From: Streptomyces bluensis
Lineage (GTDB): Bacteria; Actinomycetota; Actinomycetes; Streptomycetales; Streptomycetaceae
Direction of reading: 5' to 3'
Assembly (NCBI RefSeq): GCF_014650715.1
Contig: NZ_BMVM01000027.1
Location: 20,722 to 84,721 of the forward strand
DNA length: 64,000 nt
Positions within the stretch are counted from its first letter, which is position 1; the number at the start of each line of letters is the position of its first letter. A program made the position numbers and the translations under genes. The notes under the pieces were generated by a model, which did not search any database, was not told the DNA's origin, and was given only the letters and a program-made list of their open reading frames with translations. Positions 1-8,244 of this stretch are shown here, in pieces.

Positions 1-701
1 AGGTCACGCTGGTCGACCCGCTGCCAGTGCCCATGCAGCGCCAAGTCGGCGACCGGATCGGGGAACTGGTCGGGCAGATGCACAGAGACCACGGGGTCGA
101 ACTCCGCCTCGGCCTCGGAGTGACCCGGTTCGAGGAGTCCGCCGGCCGCGTGGTCGCCGTCGAACTGGCCGACGGTACCAAGCTCGACGCGGACGCGGTC
201 GTGGTCGCCGTGGGGTCCACACCGGCGACCAACTGGCTGACCGGCTCGGGCCTGCCGCTCGGCAACGGCGTGGAATGCGACGCCAACTGCCGAGCCGCCC
301 CGGGCATCTACGCCGCCGGAGACGTGGCGTCCTGGCACAACCCGCACTTCGACCGGCGGATGCGCATCGAGCACCGGCTCAACGCCGCCGAACAGGGCAT
401 GGCCGTGGCCGCCAACCTCCTGGGCGAGGATCGTCCCTTCGCCCCCGTCCCGTACTTCTGGAGCGACCAGTACGACGCCAGCATCCAGGCCTACGGCATC
501 TTCCCTGAGGGCGCGGAGGTCACGGTCCTGCACGGGAGCCTGGACGACCGCAAGTTCGTCGCCGCCTACGGCCACGAGGGCAAGGTTGTCGGCGTACTCG
601 GCTGGAACAGCCACCGTGAACTGCGCAAACTCCGTCAGCTCGTCGTCGACCGCGCTCCGGACCCTGGTCAGCGCACAGCGGAAGGAAGGCAGGAGCCGTG
701 A
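1..701 (+). CDS. Ferredoxin reductase, FAD/NAD(P)-dependent (C-terminal part, runs off the window)
   Basis: This is the C-terminal part of a pyridine-nucleotide-disulfide oxidoreductase of the ferredoxin-reductase type; the reading frame is open to the left edge (first full codon at base 3). Such proteins pass electrons from NAD(P)H through FAD to a ferredoxin serving a P450 or Rieske oxygenase. Visible are the end of the NAD-binding domain (ADAVVVAVGSTPATNWL), the second FAD motif (GIYAAGDVASW), and a Reductase_C-like domain from about PYFWSDQYDASIQAYG onward. The stop overlaps the GTG of the following aldehyde dehydrogenase fragment, so they were one operon. The oxygenase partner should lie upstream, outside the window. 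Family confident; partner unknown. Confidence 0.85.
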   Translation, partial: VTLVDPLPVPMQRQVGDRIGELVGQMHRDHGVELRLGLGVTRFEESAGRVVAVELADGTKLDADAVVVAVGSTPATNWLTGSGLPLGNGVECDANCRAAPGIYAAGDVASWHNPHFDRRMRIEHRLNAAEQGMAVAANLLGEDRPFAPVPYFWSDQYDASIQAYGIFPEGAEVTVLHGSLDDRKFVAAYGHEGKVVGVLGWNSHRELRKLRQLVVDRAPDPGQRTAEGRQEP

Positions 702-1147
702 AAGATCACCTGATGTACCGGCGGGAGTTCTTCCTAGGGGGCGAGTGGGTCAAGCCATCGGGTACCGCGGTCCTGGAGGTCGTCTCGCCGTCGACAGAGG
801 ACGTTGTCGGCGAGGTTCCGGTCTCGACCATTGTGGACATGGACCGCGCGGTGGCGGCTGCCCGTGCCGCGTTCGACGACGGTCCCTGGCCCCGGACGAC
901 ACCGGACGAACGAGCCGACGTCCTGGCCCGCGCCGCCGAGTTGCTCCGGCAGCGGCGCGCCGAGATCGAAGTCCTCGTCGACGAGATGGGCGTGGCCAGC
1001 AGTCAGGTACCCCTCCAGACGGGGAGGATCGCCCCGGTCTTCGACTACTACGCCGACCTGATCCGCACCTTCGAGTTCGACCGCGTGGAAGCCGGTCGTC
1101 CTGCGTACCAGCCTCGACGCGCCCGAAGCAACGGATGCCGCGCCTGA
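698..1147 (+). pseudogene. Aldehyde dehydrogenase, truncated N-terminal fragment
   Basis: The 149 residues match the first third of an NAD-dependent aldehyde dehydrogenase: the FLGGEWVKPSG opening, SPSTEDVVGEVP, and helices through IAPVFDYYADLIRTFEFDRVE. The usual family length is about 480-500 residues. After roughly residue 131 the sequence stops resembling the family and ends at a TGA within 20 residues. The Rossmann core, catalytic Cys and Glu are all missing, so it cannot be active. Its GTG start overlaps the TGA of the ferredoxin reductase (GTGA), showing it was once translated with it. The break lies next to a hairpin and a TetR remnant, suggesting a deletion joined unrelated sequence here. 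Confidence 0.85.
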
Positions 1148-1158
1148 GGCAGACGAAA

Positions 1159-1191
1159 CGGGCCGCGCGTCCGTCGGTGACGCGCGGCCCG
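1159..1191. terminator. Strong hairpin, 13-bp perfect stem, likely terminator
   Basis: CGGGCCGCGCGTC at 1159-1171 pairs perfectly with GACGCGCGGCCCG at 1179-1191 around a 7-base loop. It begins 12 bases after the stop of the truncated aldehyde dehydrogenase. There is no U-tract, as is common for streptomycete terminators. Confidence 0.7.
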
Positions 1192-1260
1192 ATCCGAACC
1201 GGTGAGCTGGGCACAGGCCGCGCCCGTCAGCAGCCCGGGGAAGCGGCCACTGCGGCCACT

Positions 1261-1415
1261 GCGGCCATCGGCGGCTCGGTCCGCCTCGATCACGCAGTCG
1301 TTGACGATCGCGCCGGTTCCGCCGGTGACCAGCGCCTTCACGTCGTGCGATGAGTTCCCGTTCGACCAGGTTGGTCGCGGCCGCGACGAGGTGCGCGTCA
1401 CGGAGGCCGGTCCGA
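1261..1415 (-). pseudogene. TetR-family regulator remnant with internal deletion and frameshift
   Basis: On the minus strand one frame reads DAHLVAAATNLVEREL and, a few codons later in another frame, DVKALVTGGTGAIVND. Both pieces match the intact TetR protein encoded at 16.4-17.0 kb in this window (DALLVAAATDLVERELL and DLKALITGGTGAIVKD). In the intact protein about 90 residues lie between them, so this copy has lost its centre and is frame-shifted. No start, helix-turn-helix or complete C terminus is left. The flanking bases (1192-1260 and 1416-1506) show nothing I can assign. Confidence 0.8.
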
Positions 1416-1506
1416 TGGCGGAGCACGCGGCGGTCTGGCCGGCCGCGCTTGTGCAGCCTCCACACCACCGGGCAGTCGCGTACCGCGCGACGCCGTCCAA
1501 CGCACG

Positions 1507-2760
1507 CTATGACCAGGGCAGGACCAGCGCGCCCCAGGCGACGACGGGCCCCAGGGCGACGATGCCGCCGGTGTAGCCGATGACCTGGCGGTAGAAGCGG
1601 CGGGGGTCCACCCCGCGGGCGTTGCTGAGGACGAGTGCGCCGTTGGTGGAGAAGGGCGAGGTGTCGACGATCGTCGTGGAGACGGCGAGCGCGGCGATCA
1701 GCCCGGCGGCGCTGAGGTGGCTGGAGAGCAGCAGCGGTACGGCGATGGGGATGATCGCGGTGAGGATCGCGGTGGAGGAGGCGAAGGCGGAGGTGATGGC
1801 CACGGTGAAGCACAGCAGCAGGGCGACGGCGATCGGGGCCCCGAGGTTCGCGGCGTGTTCGGAGATGTTCTCGATGATGCCGGCCTTCTCCAGCATGGCG
1901 ATGTAGGTCATCATGCCCGCGACCAGCAGCAGAGTGGACCAGCTGACGCCGTCCACGGCCTTCTCCTGACGCTTCATGTCCACCAGGGCCAGCAGGGCGC
2001 CGGCCGCCAGCGCCAGGAAGCCGATCTCCAGATGGAATCCGAGCGCGCCGACGACGAGGGCGACCAGGCAGGCGAGGGTGAGCCACTGGCGCCAGTCGGG
2101 CCTGCCGGACACCGCGAGGTCCCCGTCCTCGGCCGCTTCCTCGGAACCCTCGGCCAGCGGGGCTTGGCGCTTGGCGAGCAGCACGTAGGTGAGTGCCGAG
2201 AGCACCAGGTTGATCAGGAAGCTGGCGCTGAACAACGTCACCGCGGAGACGTGCAGTTCGGTCTTGTCGACCAGGCCGAGCACCAGCGCACCGGACACGG
2301 CGAGTGGGGAGAACGCGCCCGCGTGCCCGCCGCTGATCACCATCATGCCGACGACCAGCGGATTGAGCTTGTAGCGGTAGGCGAAGTTCATGCCGATCGG
2401 CGCGAGGATCGCGACCGCGGCAGGAGTGAAGGTGCCGAACGCCGTCAGCAGGGCGGCCACCAGGAACAGTACCCAGGGAATGAGCGCGACGTTGCCGCGC
2501 ACCAGCCGTACCCCGGCCGCGACGAGCCAGTCGATGGTGCCGTTGCGGCGGGCGACGGAGAACAGATAGGTGACCCCGACGATGGTGACGAAGAGCTTCG
2601 CCGGGAACCCCTCGAAAATCTCGTCCTCGGTGAGGCCGAGCGAGGCGGTGCCGACCGCGAAGGTGGCGACGAAGGCGAGGATGCCCAGGTTGATCGGCAG
2701 CACTGTGCCGACCACGAACATCACCAGCAGCGCGCCTATGGAGATCACTTCAGCAGACAT
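1507..2760 (-). CDS. SLC13/MatC-like carboxylate permease
   Basis: A 417-residue, very hydrophobic inner-membrane protein of the SLC13/ion-transporter superfamily with a MatC-like N terminus. It has roughly ten to twelve membrane segments, a hairpin-loop signature region (VVGMMVISGGHAGAFSPLAVSG) and a second repeat (STTIVDTSPFSTNGALVLSNA), the pseudo-symmetric P/SxxG-type loops that bind carboxylate substrates. MatC-type carriers take up malonate or other dicarboxylates. It lies about 100 bp downstream of, and in the same direction as, the PrpF-like isomerase, so the pair probably imports and isomerises an unsaturated di- or tricarboxylate. Substrate is inferred, not shown. Confidence 0.85.
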   Translation of the reverse strand: MSAEVISIGALLVMFVVGTVLPINLGILAFVATFAVGTASLGLTEDEIFEGFPAKLFVTIVGVTYLFSVARRNGTIDWLVAAGVRLVRGNVALIPWVLFLVAALLTAFGTFTPAAVAILAPIGMNFAYRYKLNPLVVGMMVISGGHAGAFSPLAVSGALVLGLVDKTELHVSAVTLFSASFLINLVLSALTYVLLAKRQAPLAEGSEEAAEDGDLAVSGRPDWRQWLTLACLVALVVGALGFHLEIGFLALAAGALLALVDMKRQEKAVDGVSWSTLLLVAGMMTYIAMLEKAGIIENISEHAANLGAPIAVALLLCFTVAITSAFASSTAILTAIIPIAVPLLLSSHLSAAGLIAALAVSTTIVDTSPFSTNGALVLSNARGVDPRRFYRQVIGYTGGIVALGPVVAWGALVLPWS

Positions 2761-2863
2761 CTTTGTCCTTGGTGCGATGAGGAGGGGCGCGCCCCGAGGG
2801 CGCGAGGGTATCCCGGTGCGGACGGCTGGGGGACCGGCCGGCCGAGGTGATGTCCGTCCCAGC

Positions 2864-3985
2864 TCAGGCGGCTTGCGTGCGGCCTGTTTCGGGGACGTAG
2901 ATGCGGGCGTCGGCGAGCAGCCGTGCCGCGCGTTGCACGGTGACCCGCTGCGGCAGGCCGTCCCGTACGTCGGTGCAGCGGACCGCGACGATGCCGGCGG
3001 GTGTGCCGAGGCGCAGCCATTCGTCGGTCGGACCGCCCGTGATCCGCCAGACCACGGAGCCTTCGACGAGCCCGGCCGCCGCGACGGCGACGGCGGAGGT
3101 CAGGCCGATCGCGGGGTGCGGGGCGTTCATGCTGAGCATGCGCACCGAAATGTCGTAGTCCTCGGCCGGGACGGGTTCGCCGAGGGTGGTGGTGTAGGGC
3201 ACCGGCGGGCCCACCAGGCCCACCTTGGGCACCGCGTCGCCCGGTTCTTCGCCCGGCTTGAGCAGTCCCATCAGTGGTGCGGCGGTGTGACGGACGGTGC
3301 GTAGCCAGGGCACGTCCGTGCTGATCCGTTCCAGGGGCTCGGAGCCGGTGCGCTGAGCTTCGAGGGCGTCGATGAGGACGACGGGCGCTCCGGCGTCCAC
3401 CATGCTCACCCGTACCGGTTCGGCGGCAGCGACCGGCAGGTCCTGCGCGGCCTGCCCGGTGGGGAGCAGTAAACCGGTGGTGCCGCCGGCCGGATCACGG
3501 AAGGTGAGGCCGACGGCGACCCCGCCGGCAAGGGTGCCGGGCACCGTCTGGCGGCCGAAGTGGTGTACGACGCCACCGGTGGTGTCCACGAGCCCTTCGA
3601 GGACCGCGCCGGTGTTGGTATTGCGCATCACCACACGAGTCCGGTCACCGGTGATCGCCACCATGCCCTTTGCGACCGCGTACAGCGCGACCCCGGTGGC
3701 GCAGTTGCCGCAGTTGCTCGTCCACTCGACCTGGCCCGTGCCGATGCCGACCTGGGCGAAGAGGTAGTCCACGTCCACGCCGGGTTCGGGGGAGGCGCTG
3801 ACAACCGCCGCCTTCGAGGTGGTGGGGGTCGCCCCGCCCACGCCGTCCAGTTCCACGGGATCGGTGGCGCCGTACGCGGAGACCAGCAACTTCTCCAGTT
3901 CGCCACGGCGGGCGGGGACGTCGACCTGGTTGAACAGCCAGCATTTGCTGGTGCCGCCACGCACCAGGGTCGCGGGAGTGTGCAC
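2864..3985 (-). CDS. PrpF-family cis/trans isomerase or tautomerase of unsaturated tricarboxylates
   Basis: 373 residues, full length for the PrpF / 4-oxalomesaconate tautomerase family (diaminopimelate-epimerase fold). Seen: the N-terminal RGGTSKCWLF, where family members carry a RGGTSKG-type motif (the Gly is replaced by Cys-Trp here), the SNCGNCATGV motif with paired cysteines near residue 95-100, and the C-terminal NAPHPAIGLTSAVA stretch. Members isomerise 2-methylaconitate in the methylcitrate cycle or 4-oxalomesaconate in gallate degradation; no other genes of either pathway are in view, so the substrate is open. It is divergent from a LysR regulator and co-directional with a carboxylate permease. 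Confidence 0.85.
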   Translation of the reverse strand: MHTPATLVRGGTSKCWLFNQVDVPARRGELEKLLVSAYGATDPVELDGVGGATPTTSKAAVVSASPEPGVDVDYLFAQVGIGTGQVEWTSNCGNCATGVALYAVAKGMVAITGDRTRVVMRNTNTGAVLEGLVDTTGGVVHHFGRQTVPGTLAGGVAVGLTFRDPAGGTTGLLLPTGQAAQDLPVAAAEPVRVSMVDAGAPVVLIDALEAQRTGSEPLERISTDVPWLRTVRHTAAPLMGLLKPGEEPGDAVPKVGLVGPPVPYTTTLGEPVPAEDYDISVRMLSMNAPHPAIGLTSAVAVAAAGLVEGSVVWRITGGPTDEWLRLGTPAGIVAVRCTDVRDGLPQRVTVQRAARLLADARIYVPETGRTQAA

Positions 3986-4130
3986 GTCTGAGCTCTTCCT
4001 TGATCAACGAAGGGAGGGAAAGGGCCGAGGCGGTGGTTACGGGCGCATTGCGGGCCGGTGACCGCTCGGCGATTGCGGAGACCTTCGCAGAGGCGTGACT
4101 TCGGAACAATCGCAGTTCGCTTCACATGGG

Positions 4131-4145
4131 TTTAGGTCAGCTAAA
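4131..4145. promoter_or_regulatory. Candidate LysR-type binding site
   Basis: TTTAG-GTCAG-CTAAA is a perfect 5-bp inverted repeat with a 5-bp spacer and contains a T-N11-A arrangement typical of LysR boxes. It lies in the divergent region between prpF (start 3985) and the lysR gene, only 9 bases before the chosen GTG start at 4155, a position suited to autoregulation. Confidence 0.6.
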
Positions 4146-4154
4146 GTCTCAGGC

Positions 4155-5108
4155 GTGTTGAACGTGCGCCGACTGCTGCTGCTCACCGAGGCCACCGAAC
4201 GCGGTTCGCTCACCGCGGCGGCGGAGGCGCTGGGCATGACCACCTCCGCCGCCTCCCAGCAGATGTCCCTGCTGGAGCAGGAGGCCGGGCAGCCCCTGAT
4301 CGAGCGGCTGCCGCGCGGGATCCGCCCCACCCCGGCCGGTGCCGCGCTGGCCGAACGCGGTCAGGTGATCCGCCGTGAACTGCGCGCCGCTCAGGCCGAC
4401 TTGGACTCCTTCACGGCCCTCGACCAGGGCACGCTCCGGCTCGGTTCCTTCCCCACAGCCAGCGCATCCCTGCTGCCGCTCGCGCTCACCCGCTTCCGAC
4501 GCAGCCACGCCGGCATCCGCATCGAGGTACGCGCCGGGGTCCTCGCGGAGCTCCGGGAGATGCTGCACACCGGGGAGGTGGAGCAGGGCCTGCTCTGGGA
4601 CTACGAATGGAACCGGTTCGACGATCCCGCGCTCTCCCTCACCCACCTCCTGGACGACCCCACGGTGCTGGTCGTCCCCGCCGACTCGCCCCTGCGCAGC
4701 CATCCCTCCGTGCGCCTCGGCGACCTCGCCGACCAGGAGTGGATCATCCGCGCCGACAACCACCCCGTCGCCGACGTCCTGCGCCGGAGCTGCCGCCAGG
4801 CGGGATTCGAGCCGCGCATCGCCTACTCCTCGCACGACTACCAGGAGGCACAGGCCATGGTCGCCGCCGGTCTCGGCATCGCCCTCGCCCCCCGCCTGGC
4901 CCTCACCAGCCGACGCAGCGACGTACGTCTCCTGCCCTTCGCCTCCGACGTACCCGCACCCACCCGCCGCATCCTCCTCGCACGCGCCGCGGCACGCCCC
5001 GCCACGCCGCCCGCCCAGGCGATGGCCCGCGTCCTGCGCACCGTGGCGCAGCGCTTCACCGCCCCCGGCCTGCACAGGGCCCAACTCGGGGCGGTCCGGC
5101 GCGGCTGA
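4155..5108 (+). CDS. LysR-family transcriptional regulator
   Basis: 317 residues, usual length for the family. The N-terminal winged HTH is clear (LLLLTEATERGSLTAAAEALG, then TSAASQQMSLLEQEAG), followed by the periplasmic-binding-like effector domain (TLRLGSFPTASASLLPLAL onward). I chose GTG 4155 because the product then begins MLNVRRLLLLTEA, the normal spacing to the HTH. An in-frame GTG at 4095 would add 20 unlikely residues and place the palindrome at 4131-4145 inside the coding region. It is divergent from prpF-permease and very probably controls that operon in response to the carboxylate. Confidence 0.9.
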   Translation: MLNVRRLLLLTEATERGSLTAAAEALGMTTSAASQQMSLLEQEAGQPLIERLPRGIRPTPAGAALAERGQVIRRELRAAQADLDSFTALDQGTLRLGSFPTASASLLPLALTRFRRSHAGIRIEVRAGVLAELREMLHTGEVEQGLLWDYEWNRFDDPALSLTHLLDDPTVLVVPADSPLRSHPSVRLGDLADQEWIIRADNHPVADVLRRSCRQAGFEPRIAYSSHDYQEAQAMVAAGLGIALAPRLALTSRRSDVRLLPFASDVPAPTRRILLARAAARPATPPAQAMARVLRTVAQRFTAPGLHRAQLGAVRRG

Positions 5109-5180
5109 GGATGCAAGTCTCCGTATCCGGAGAGAGCCCGAATCCCGAAGGAACCACGCATGGGGCGCGGGAGCGGTGCG

Positions 5181-5218
5181 GCCCGGGACGGCCGGAGTTC
5201 CACCGGCGCGTCCCGGGC
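5181..5218. terminator. Bidirectional terminator between convergent genes
   Basis: GCCCGGGACG (5181-5190) pairs with CGTCCCGGGC (5209-5218), and directly inside it GCCGG (5191-5195) pairs with CCGGC (5203-5207) around a 7-base loop, giving a 15-bp stem with one bulged base. It sits between the convergent lysR and glycosidase genes. Confidence 0.8.
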
Positions 5219-5227
5219 GTCCGCGGG

Positions 5228-7915
5228 TTACTTCTGTGTGAGCGGTGTGACGGCGATACGGTCGATGACCGGCGCGTACGGGGAGCGCTGGTCGTACTCG
5301 TTGTAGGTGTCGCCGTTGAAGTCGGGCAGTTCTTCGGCGGTGAAGGTGAGCCGGTTGGTGCCCTTCTTCAGGGTGACCGGGACGGTCAGGTCCCAGAAGT
5401 TGTTGAAGTGGAAGGTCGTGGGGAAGAGGACGCGACGGGCGGGTCCGCCGTTGACGGAGAGGTCGGCGTGACGGGCGATCGGGTCGGGGTTGTAATGGGT
5501 GGCGGGGGCCTGTTCGGCGTTGGAGTAACGGATCGTCAGTGCGTGGCGGCCGGAGTGTTCGGCGACGACGTCGACAGTGAGGGCGTTGGTCTTTCCCTTG
5601 CCGATATCGGTGACCGTCTTCCCACCGGAGGCGAAGCTGTAGGCGCCGGTCACCTTGGCGGCGCCACTGAGTGAACCGTCTTCCGCCTGGTAGACCCTCG
5701 GCACCAGAGTGCCGCTGGACTGTGTGACACGCAGGCGGTCCAGGAGCAGCTCGCCCGAGGCGCCCGTGATGGTGATCTTGTTGATGCCGCCGGACAGGAA
5801 CAGCCGTACGTCGTCAGTGCCCTTCCTGCCGCCGCCGGCCTGGGGGATGTCGAGCTTCTCGCCGTTGAGGGAAAGCCCGGCCCGGCCGCCGCCGAGGTGG
5901 TCCACGGACACGGTTGCCTCGCCGTCGGTGGGGGAGTGGACCCAGAAGCTCGCGGAGGCACCCTTCGGCAGCGGCACCGTGCCCGGCCCCGAGGCTCCGG
6001 CGTAGGAGTAGCGCGGCTCGGCTCCGGTGAGCGTGGCGTACTCCGCCTCGTAGATCGCGGGCGCGGTCACGCGTGCGTCGCGCAGGGACAGGTCGATCTT
6101 GTCGACGATCGCGTCGCCCCTGGTGACGCCCAGGTCCGGGTCCTGGGCGGAGAGCGTGATGCGGTGCTTGCCCGCGGTCAGCTTCACCGTGGTGTCGGTG
6201 TGGCCCCAGACCACCCACTTGTAGCCCAGCGGCAGGCGCAGCTCCTGCGGGTCCTTGCCGTCGACGCGCAGGAAGACGTTGGTGGGGCCCTGCTCCTTCA
6301 CCAGGTCGTAGAGGTTGTAGGAGTTGGCGAAGACGCTCAGGTCGTACGTGCCATCCTGCGGGACCTCGACGTCGAACGCGAGCACTCCATCCGAACCCGT
6401 GCGCAGGCCGCCGACGTTGTAGCCGCCGGAGGTCGCGAACTTCCCCACCTCGGAAGGCGATCCCTCGGGACCGTTCTTGGAGTAGCCCTTGCCGGTGTAG
6501 GTGGCGTTCTCCGCCTCGTACGTCTTCCGCCAGCTCACCGAGGGCTCGGCCGGGATGCCGCCGCTGCCGCCGGGGGAGAGGATGACCTGGTAGGCGGACA
6601 TCTCGTTCATGCCCGTCATCGGGAGGGTGACGGTGCCGTCCGCGCCGACCTCGAACTCCTGGTCCGCGAGCCGCAGCGGCTGGGGGGAGTCGCCGACCTG
6701 GCCGGTCCAGGGGATCTCCTGCACGGTGGCGTGCACGGTCGTACCGAACAGTGAGGGGTCGATGTTCTTGAAGACGATGTCCGCGTCGCCGCTGTTGCCG
6801 CCGAAGATGGCCCGGGACTGCTTCTTGTCCTTGTCGAGGGTGGCGACGCCCTGGAGGGTGTACTGCTGGTTGGGGTGCGGGGCCGTCACCTGGACGGTGC
6901 GGCCGGTCATCTGGCCGTAGGCGTTGAACAGCCACCACTGGCCGTTGCCCTTGTTGGCCTCCACGGCCGAGTCATTGAGGTTGCCGTCGATGTTCCAGTA
7001 CGCCAGGTCGGCGTCGATCTTGGACTCCTCGATGGCGGAGACCCACTGGACGACCTGGCCGGGCACGGACAGGTGGTAGTTGTGGCCGTACTCGTTGACG
7101 TTGATGGGCAGCGGGCCGACGCCGGCGTCCTTCTCCATCTGCCGGTACTTGGCCACGTTGGTGCGGACCGCGGCGGGCGACGACAGCTCGTGCCAGGTCA
7201 TCACGTCGGGGACGACGTCGTTGGCCTTGGCGTACTGCAGGAAGCCCTTGATCTGGTCGTAGAGCACGCTGGTGTTGGGACCGGCGACACGGGCGTCAGG
7301 GTCGAGGCTCTTGATGAGCTGGTAGACCTCCTTCCAGGCCGCGAAGTAGTACTGGGGGTCGTTCAGCCAGGAGACCTTGTTGTAGCTCCACTCGCCGGTG
7401 CCGAACATGTTCCCTTCGGGCTCGTTGAAGGGCACGTAGACGACGTGGTCCTTGTACTCGCCCAGGGTCAGGACCTGCTGGACCTGCTTCCTGATCTTCT
7501 CCTTGAAGTCGGCGAGCCGCGCGGGACCGTCGGCGCCCGGCCACTGGTAGGGGAAGCCGCGGTAGATGTCGGTCATGTAGATGTAGACGTCCTTGCCGCC
7601 CGAGTCCACGAAAGGCGGCAGGACCTCCAGGGCGTCCGCGCCCGGATGCTGGGGCCCGTCCTGTGCCTTCGTCGACACCGTACGCACATGCATGCCCTCC
7701 AGAAGGTTGCGGCTGGGCACCCCGTCGCCATAGACGCCGTACAGCGAGCCGGAGGCGCCCCCGTGGAACGCGCCGGTGTCGCTGCCGAGGTCCACGACGA
7801 GCCGTTCCGGCTCCGCGGCGCCTGCCGTGCCTGTGGTGGTGGCGAGTGCGGTGGCCAGGACCGTCACCGCCACCGCCGCGGCGCCTGCTCCTGTGGTTCT
7901 TCTTCTGCGTCGCAC
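5228..7915 (-). CDS. Large secreted glycosidase-like protein with CBM6/35-like modules
   Basis: 895 residues. An Arg-rich N terminus followed by a hydrophobic Ala/Thr stretch and an AGAAEP site form a Sec signal peptide of about 33 residues. Residues about 40-400 look like a clan GH-A TIM barrel: YVPFNEPEGNMFG supplies an NEP acid/base Glu, and PINVNEYGHNYH a candidate nucleophile Glu. Downstream, sections beginning KTYEAENATYTG, AIYEAEYATLTG and RVYQAEDGSLSG are three YEAE-type openings of CBM6/35-like beta-sandwich modules. The barrel is not a family I can name with certainty (GH39-like at best). It is divergent from the lacI gene across three LacI-type operators, so it is likely induced with the adjacent sugar transporter and acts extracellularly on a plant or microbial polysaccharide. 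Confidence 0.75.
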   Translation of the reverse strand: MRRRRRTTGAGAAAVAVTVLATALATTTGTAGAAEPERLVVDLGSDTGAFHGGASGSLYGVYGDGVPSRNLLEGMHVRTVSTKAQDGPQHPGADALEVLPPFVDSGGKDVYIYMTDIYRGFPYQWPGADGPARLADFKEKIRKQVQQVLTLGEYKDHVVYVPFNEPEGNMFGTGEWSYNKVSWLNDPQYYFAAWKEVYQLIKSLDPDARVAGPNTSVLYDQIKGFLQYAKANDVVPDVMTWHELSSPAAVRTNVAKYRQMEKDAGVGPLPINVNEYGHNYHLSVPGQVVQWVSAIEESKIDADLAYWNIDGNLNDSAVEANKGNGQWWLFNAYGQMTGRTVQVTAPHPNQQYTLQGVATLDKDKKQSRAIFGGNSGDADIVFKNIDPSLFGTTVHATVQEIPWTGQVGDSPQPLRLADQEFEVGADGTVTLPMTGMNEMSAYQVILSPGGSGGIPAEPSVSWRKTYEAENATYTGKGYSKNGPEGSPSEVGKFATSGGYNVGGLRTGSDGVLAFDVEVPQDGTYDLSVFANSYNLYDLVKEQGPTNVFLRVDGKDPQELRLPLGYKWVVWGHTDTTVKLTAGKHRITLSAQDPDLGVTRGDAIVDKIDLSLRDARVTAPAIYEAEYATLTGAEPRYSYAGASGPGTVPLPKGASASFWVHSPTDGEATVSVDHLGGGRAGLSLNGEKLDIPQAGGGRKGTDDVRLFLSGGINKITITGASGELLLDRLRVTQSSGTLVPRVYQAEDGSLSGAAKVTGAYSFASGGKTVTDIGKGKTNALTVDVVAEHSGRHALTIRYSNAEQAPATHYNPDPIARHADLSVNGGPARRVLFPTTFHFNNFWDLTVPVTLKKGTNRLTFTAEELPDFNGDTYNEYDQRSPYAPVIDRIAVTPLTQK

Positions 7916-7959
7916 TGAAATCTCCGTTTGTCGGTGAGGGTGCGAGGTCGGTCGGGATG

Positions 7960-7975
7960 GTCGAACCGGTTCGAC
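7960..7975. promoter_or_regulatory. LacI-family operator O1
   Basis: GTCGAACCGGTTCGAC is a perfect 16-bp palindrome 45 bp upstream of the secreted glycosidase start. The CGAACCGGTTCG core recurs at 8046 and 8200. The central CG and even symmetry fit the LacI/GalR family. Confidence 0.85.
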
Positions 7976-8045
7976 AGGGGTGTGAGACCACCTGGCTCGC
8001 TGTCACGGGGGAGGGGCGTGTGTACGGCGGGTCGACGGCAACTGT

Positions 8046-8057
8046 CGAACCGGTTCG
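8046..8057. promoter_or_regulatory. LacI-family operator O2
   Basis: A second exact copy of the CGAACCGGTTCG core, 86 bp from O1 in the same divergent intergenic region. Confidence 0.85.
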
Positions 8058-8161
8058 CCGGAAGTTAGCACCGGCGAACCGGGCCAGCAATACTCCCCGC
8101 GCGACTCTCTCTGCCGGTAGATACCGGTTTCCCGTGTGGTGTGGGAACTGTGCTCAAGGCA

Positions 8162-8190
8162 TTGACACGTGAGCGGTCAGCTCCTACCTT
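8162..8190 (+). promoter_or_regulatory. Probable housekeeping promoter of the lacI gene
   Basis: TTGACA (8162-8167), a 17-bp spacer and TACCTT (8185-8190) match the vegetative sigma factor consensus well. The predicted transcription start, around 8197, falls immediately before operator O3, consistent with autorepression. Confidence 0.7.
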
Positions 8191-8199
8191 CCCTTCACG

Positions 8200-8211
8200 C
8201 GAACCGGTTCG
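8200..8211. promoter_or_regulatory. LacI-family operator O3
   Basis: A third exact CGAACCGGTTCG, 33 bp upstream of the GTG start of lacI and just downstream of its -10 element. A protein bound here would block transcription of its own gene. Confidence 0.85.
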
Positions 8212-8244
8212 ATGACGTCGGACGAACTCGATGAAGGAGCCCCC

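Noticed and set aside
734..2086. 450-residue minus-strand frame across the aldehyde dehydrogenase fragment and permease
   Set aside because: Low-complexity Arg/His composition; only a short piece (DAHLVAAATNLVEREL) is meaningful and is reported as the TetR remnant.
4095..4154. Upstream GTG start for the LysR protein
   Set aside because: It would add 20 residues not typical of the family and place the palindrome at 4131-4145 inside the gene.
4610..4623. GGAACCGGTTCGA, close to the LacI operator
   Set aside because: It lies inside the LysR coding sequence (codes for WNRFDD) and matches only part of the palindrome; probably chance.
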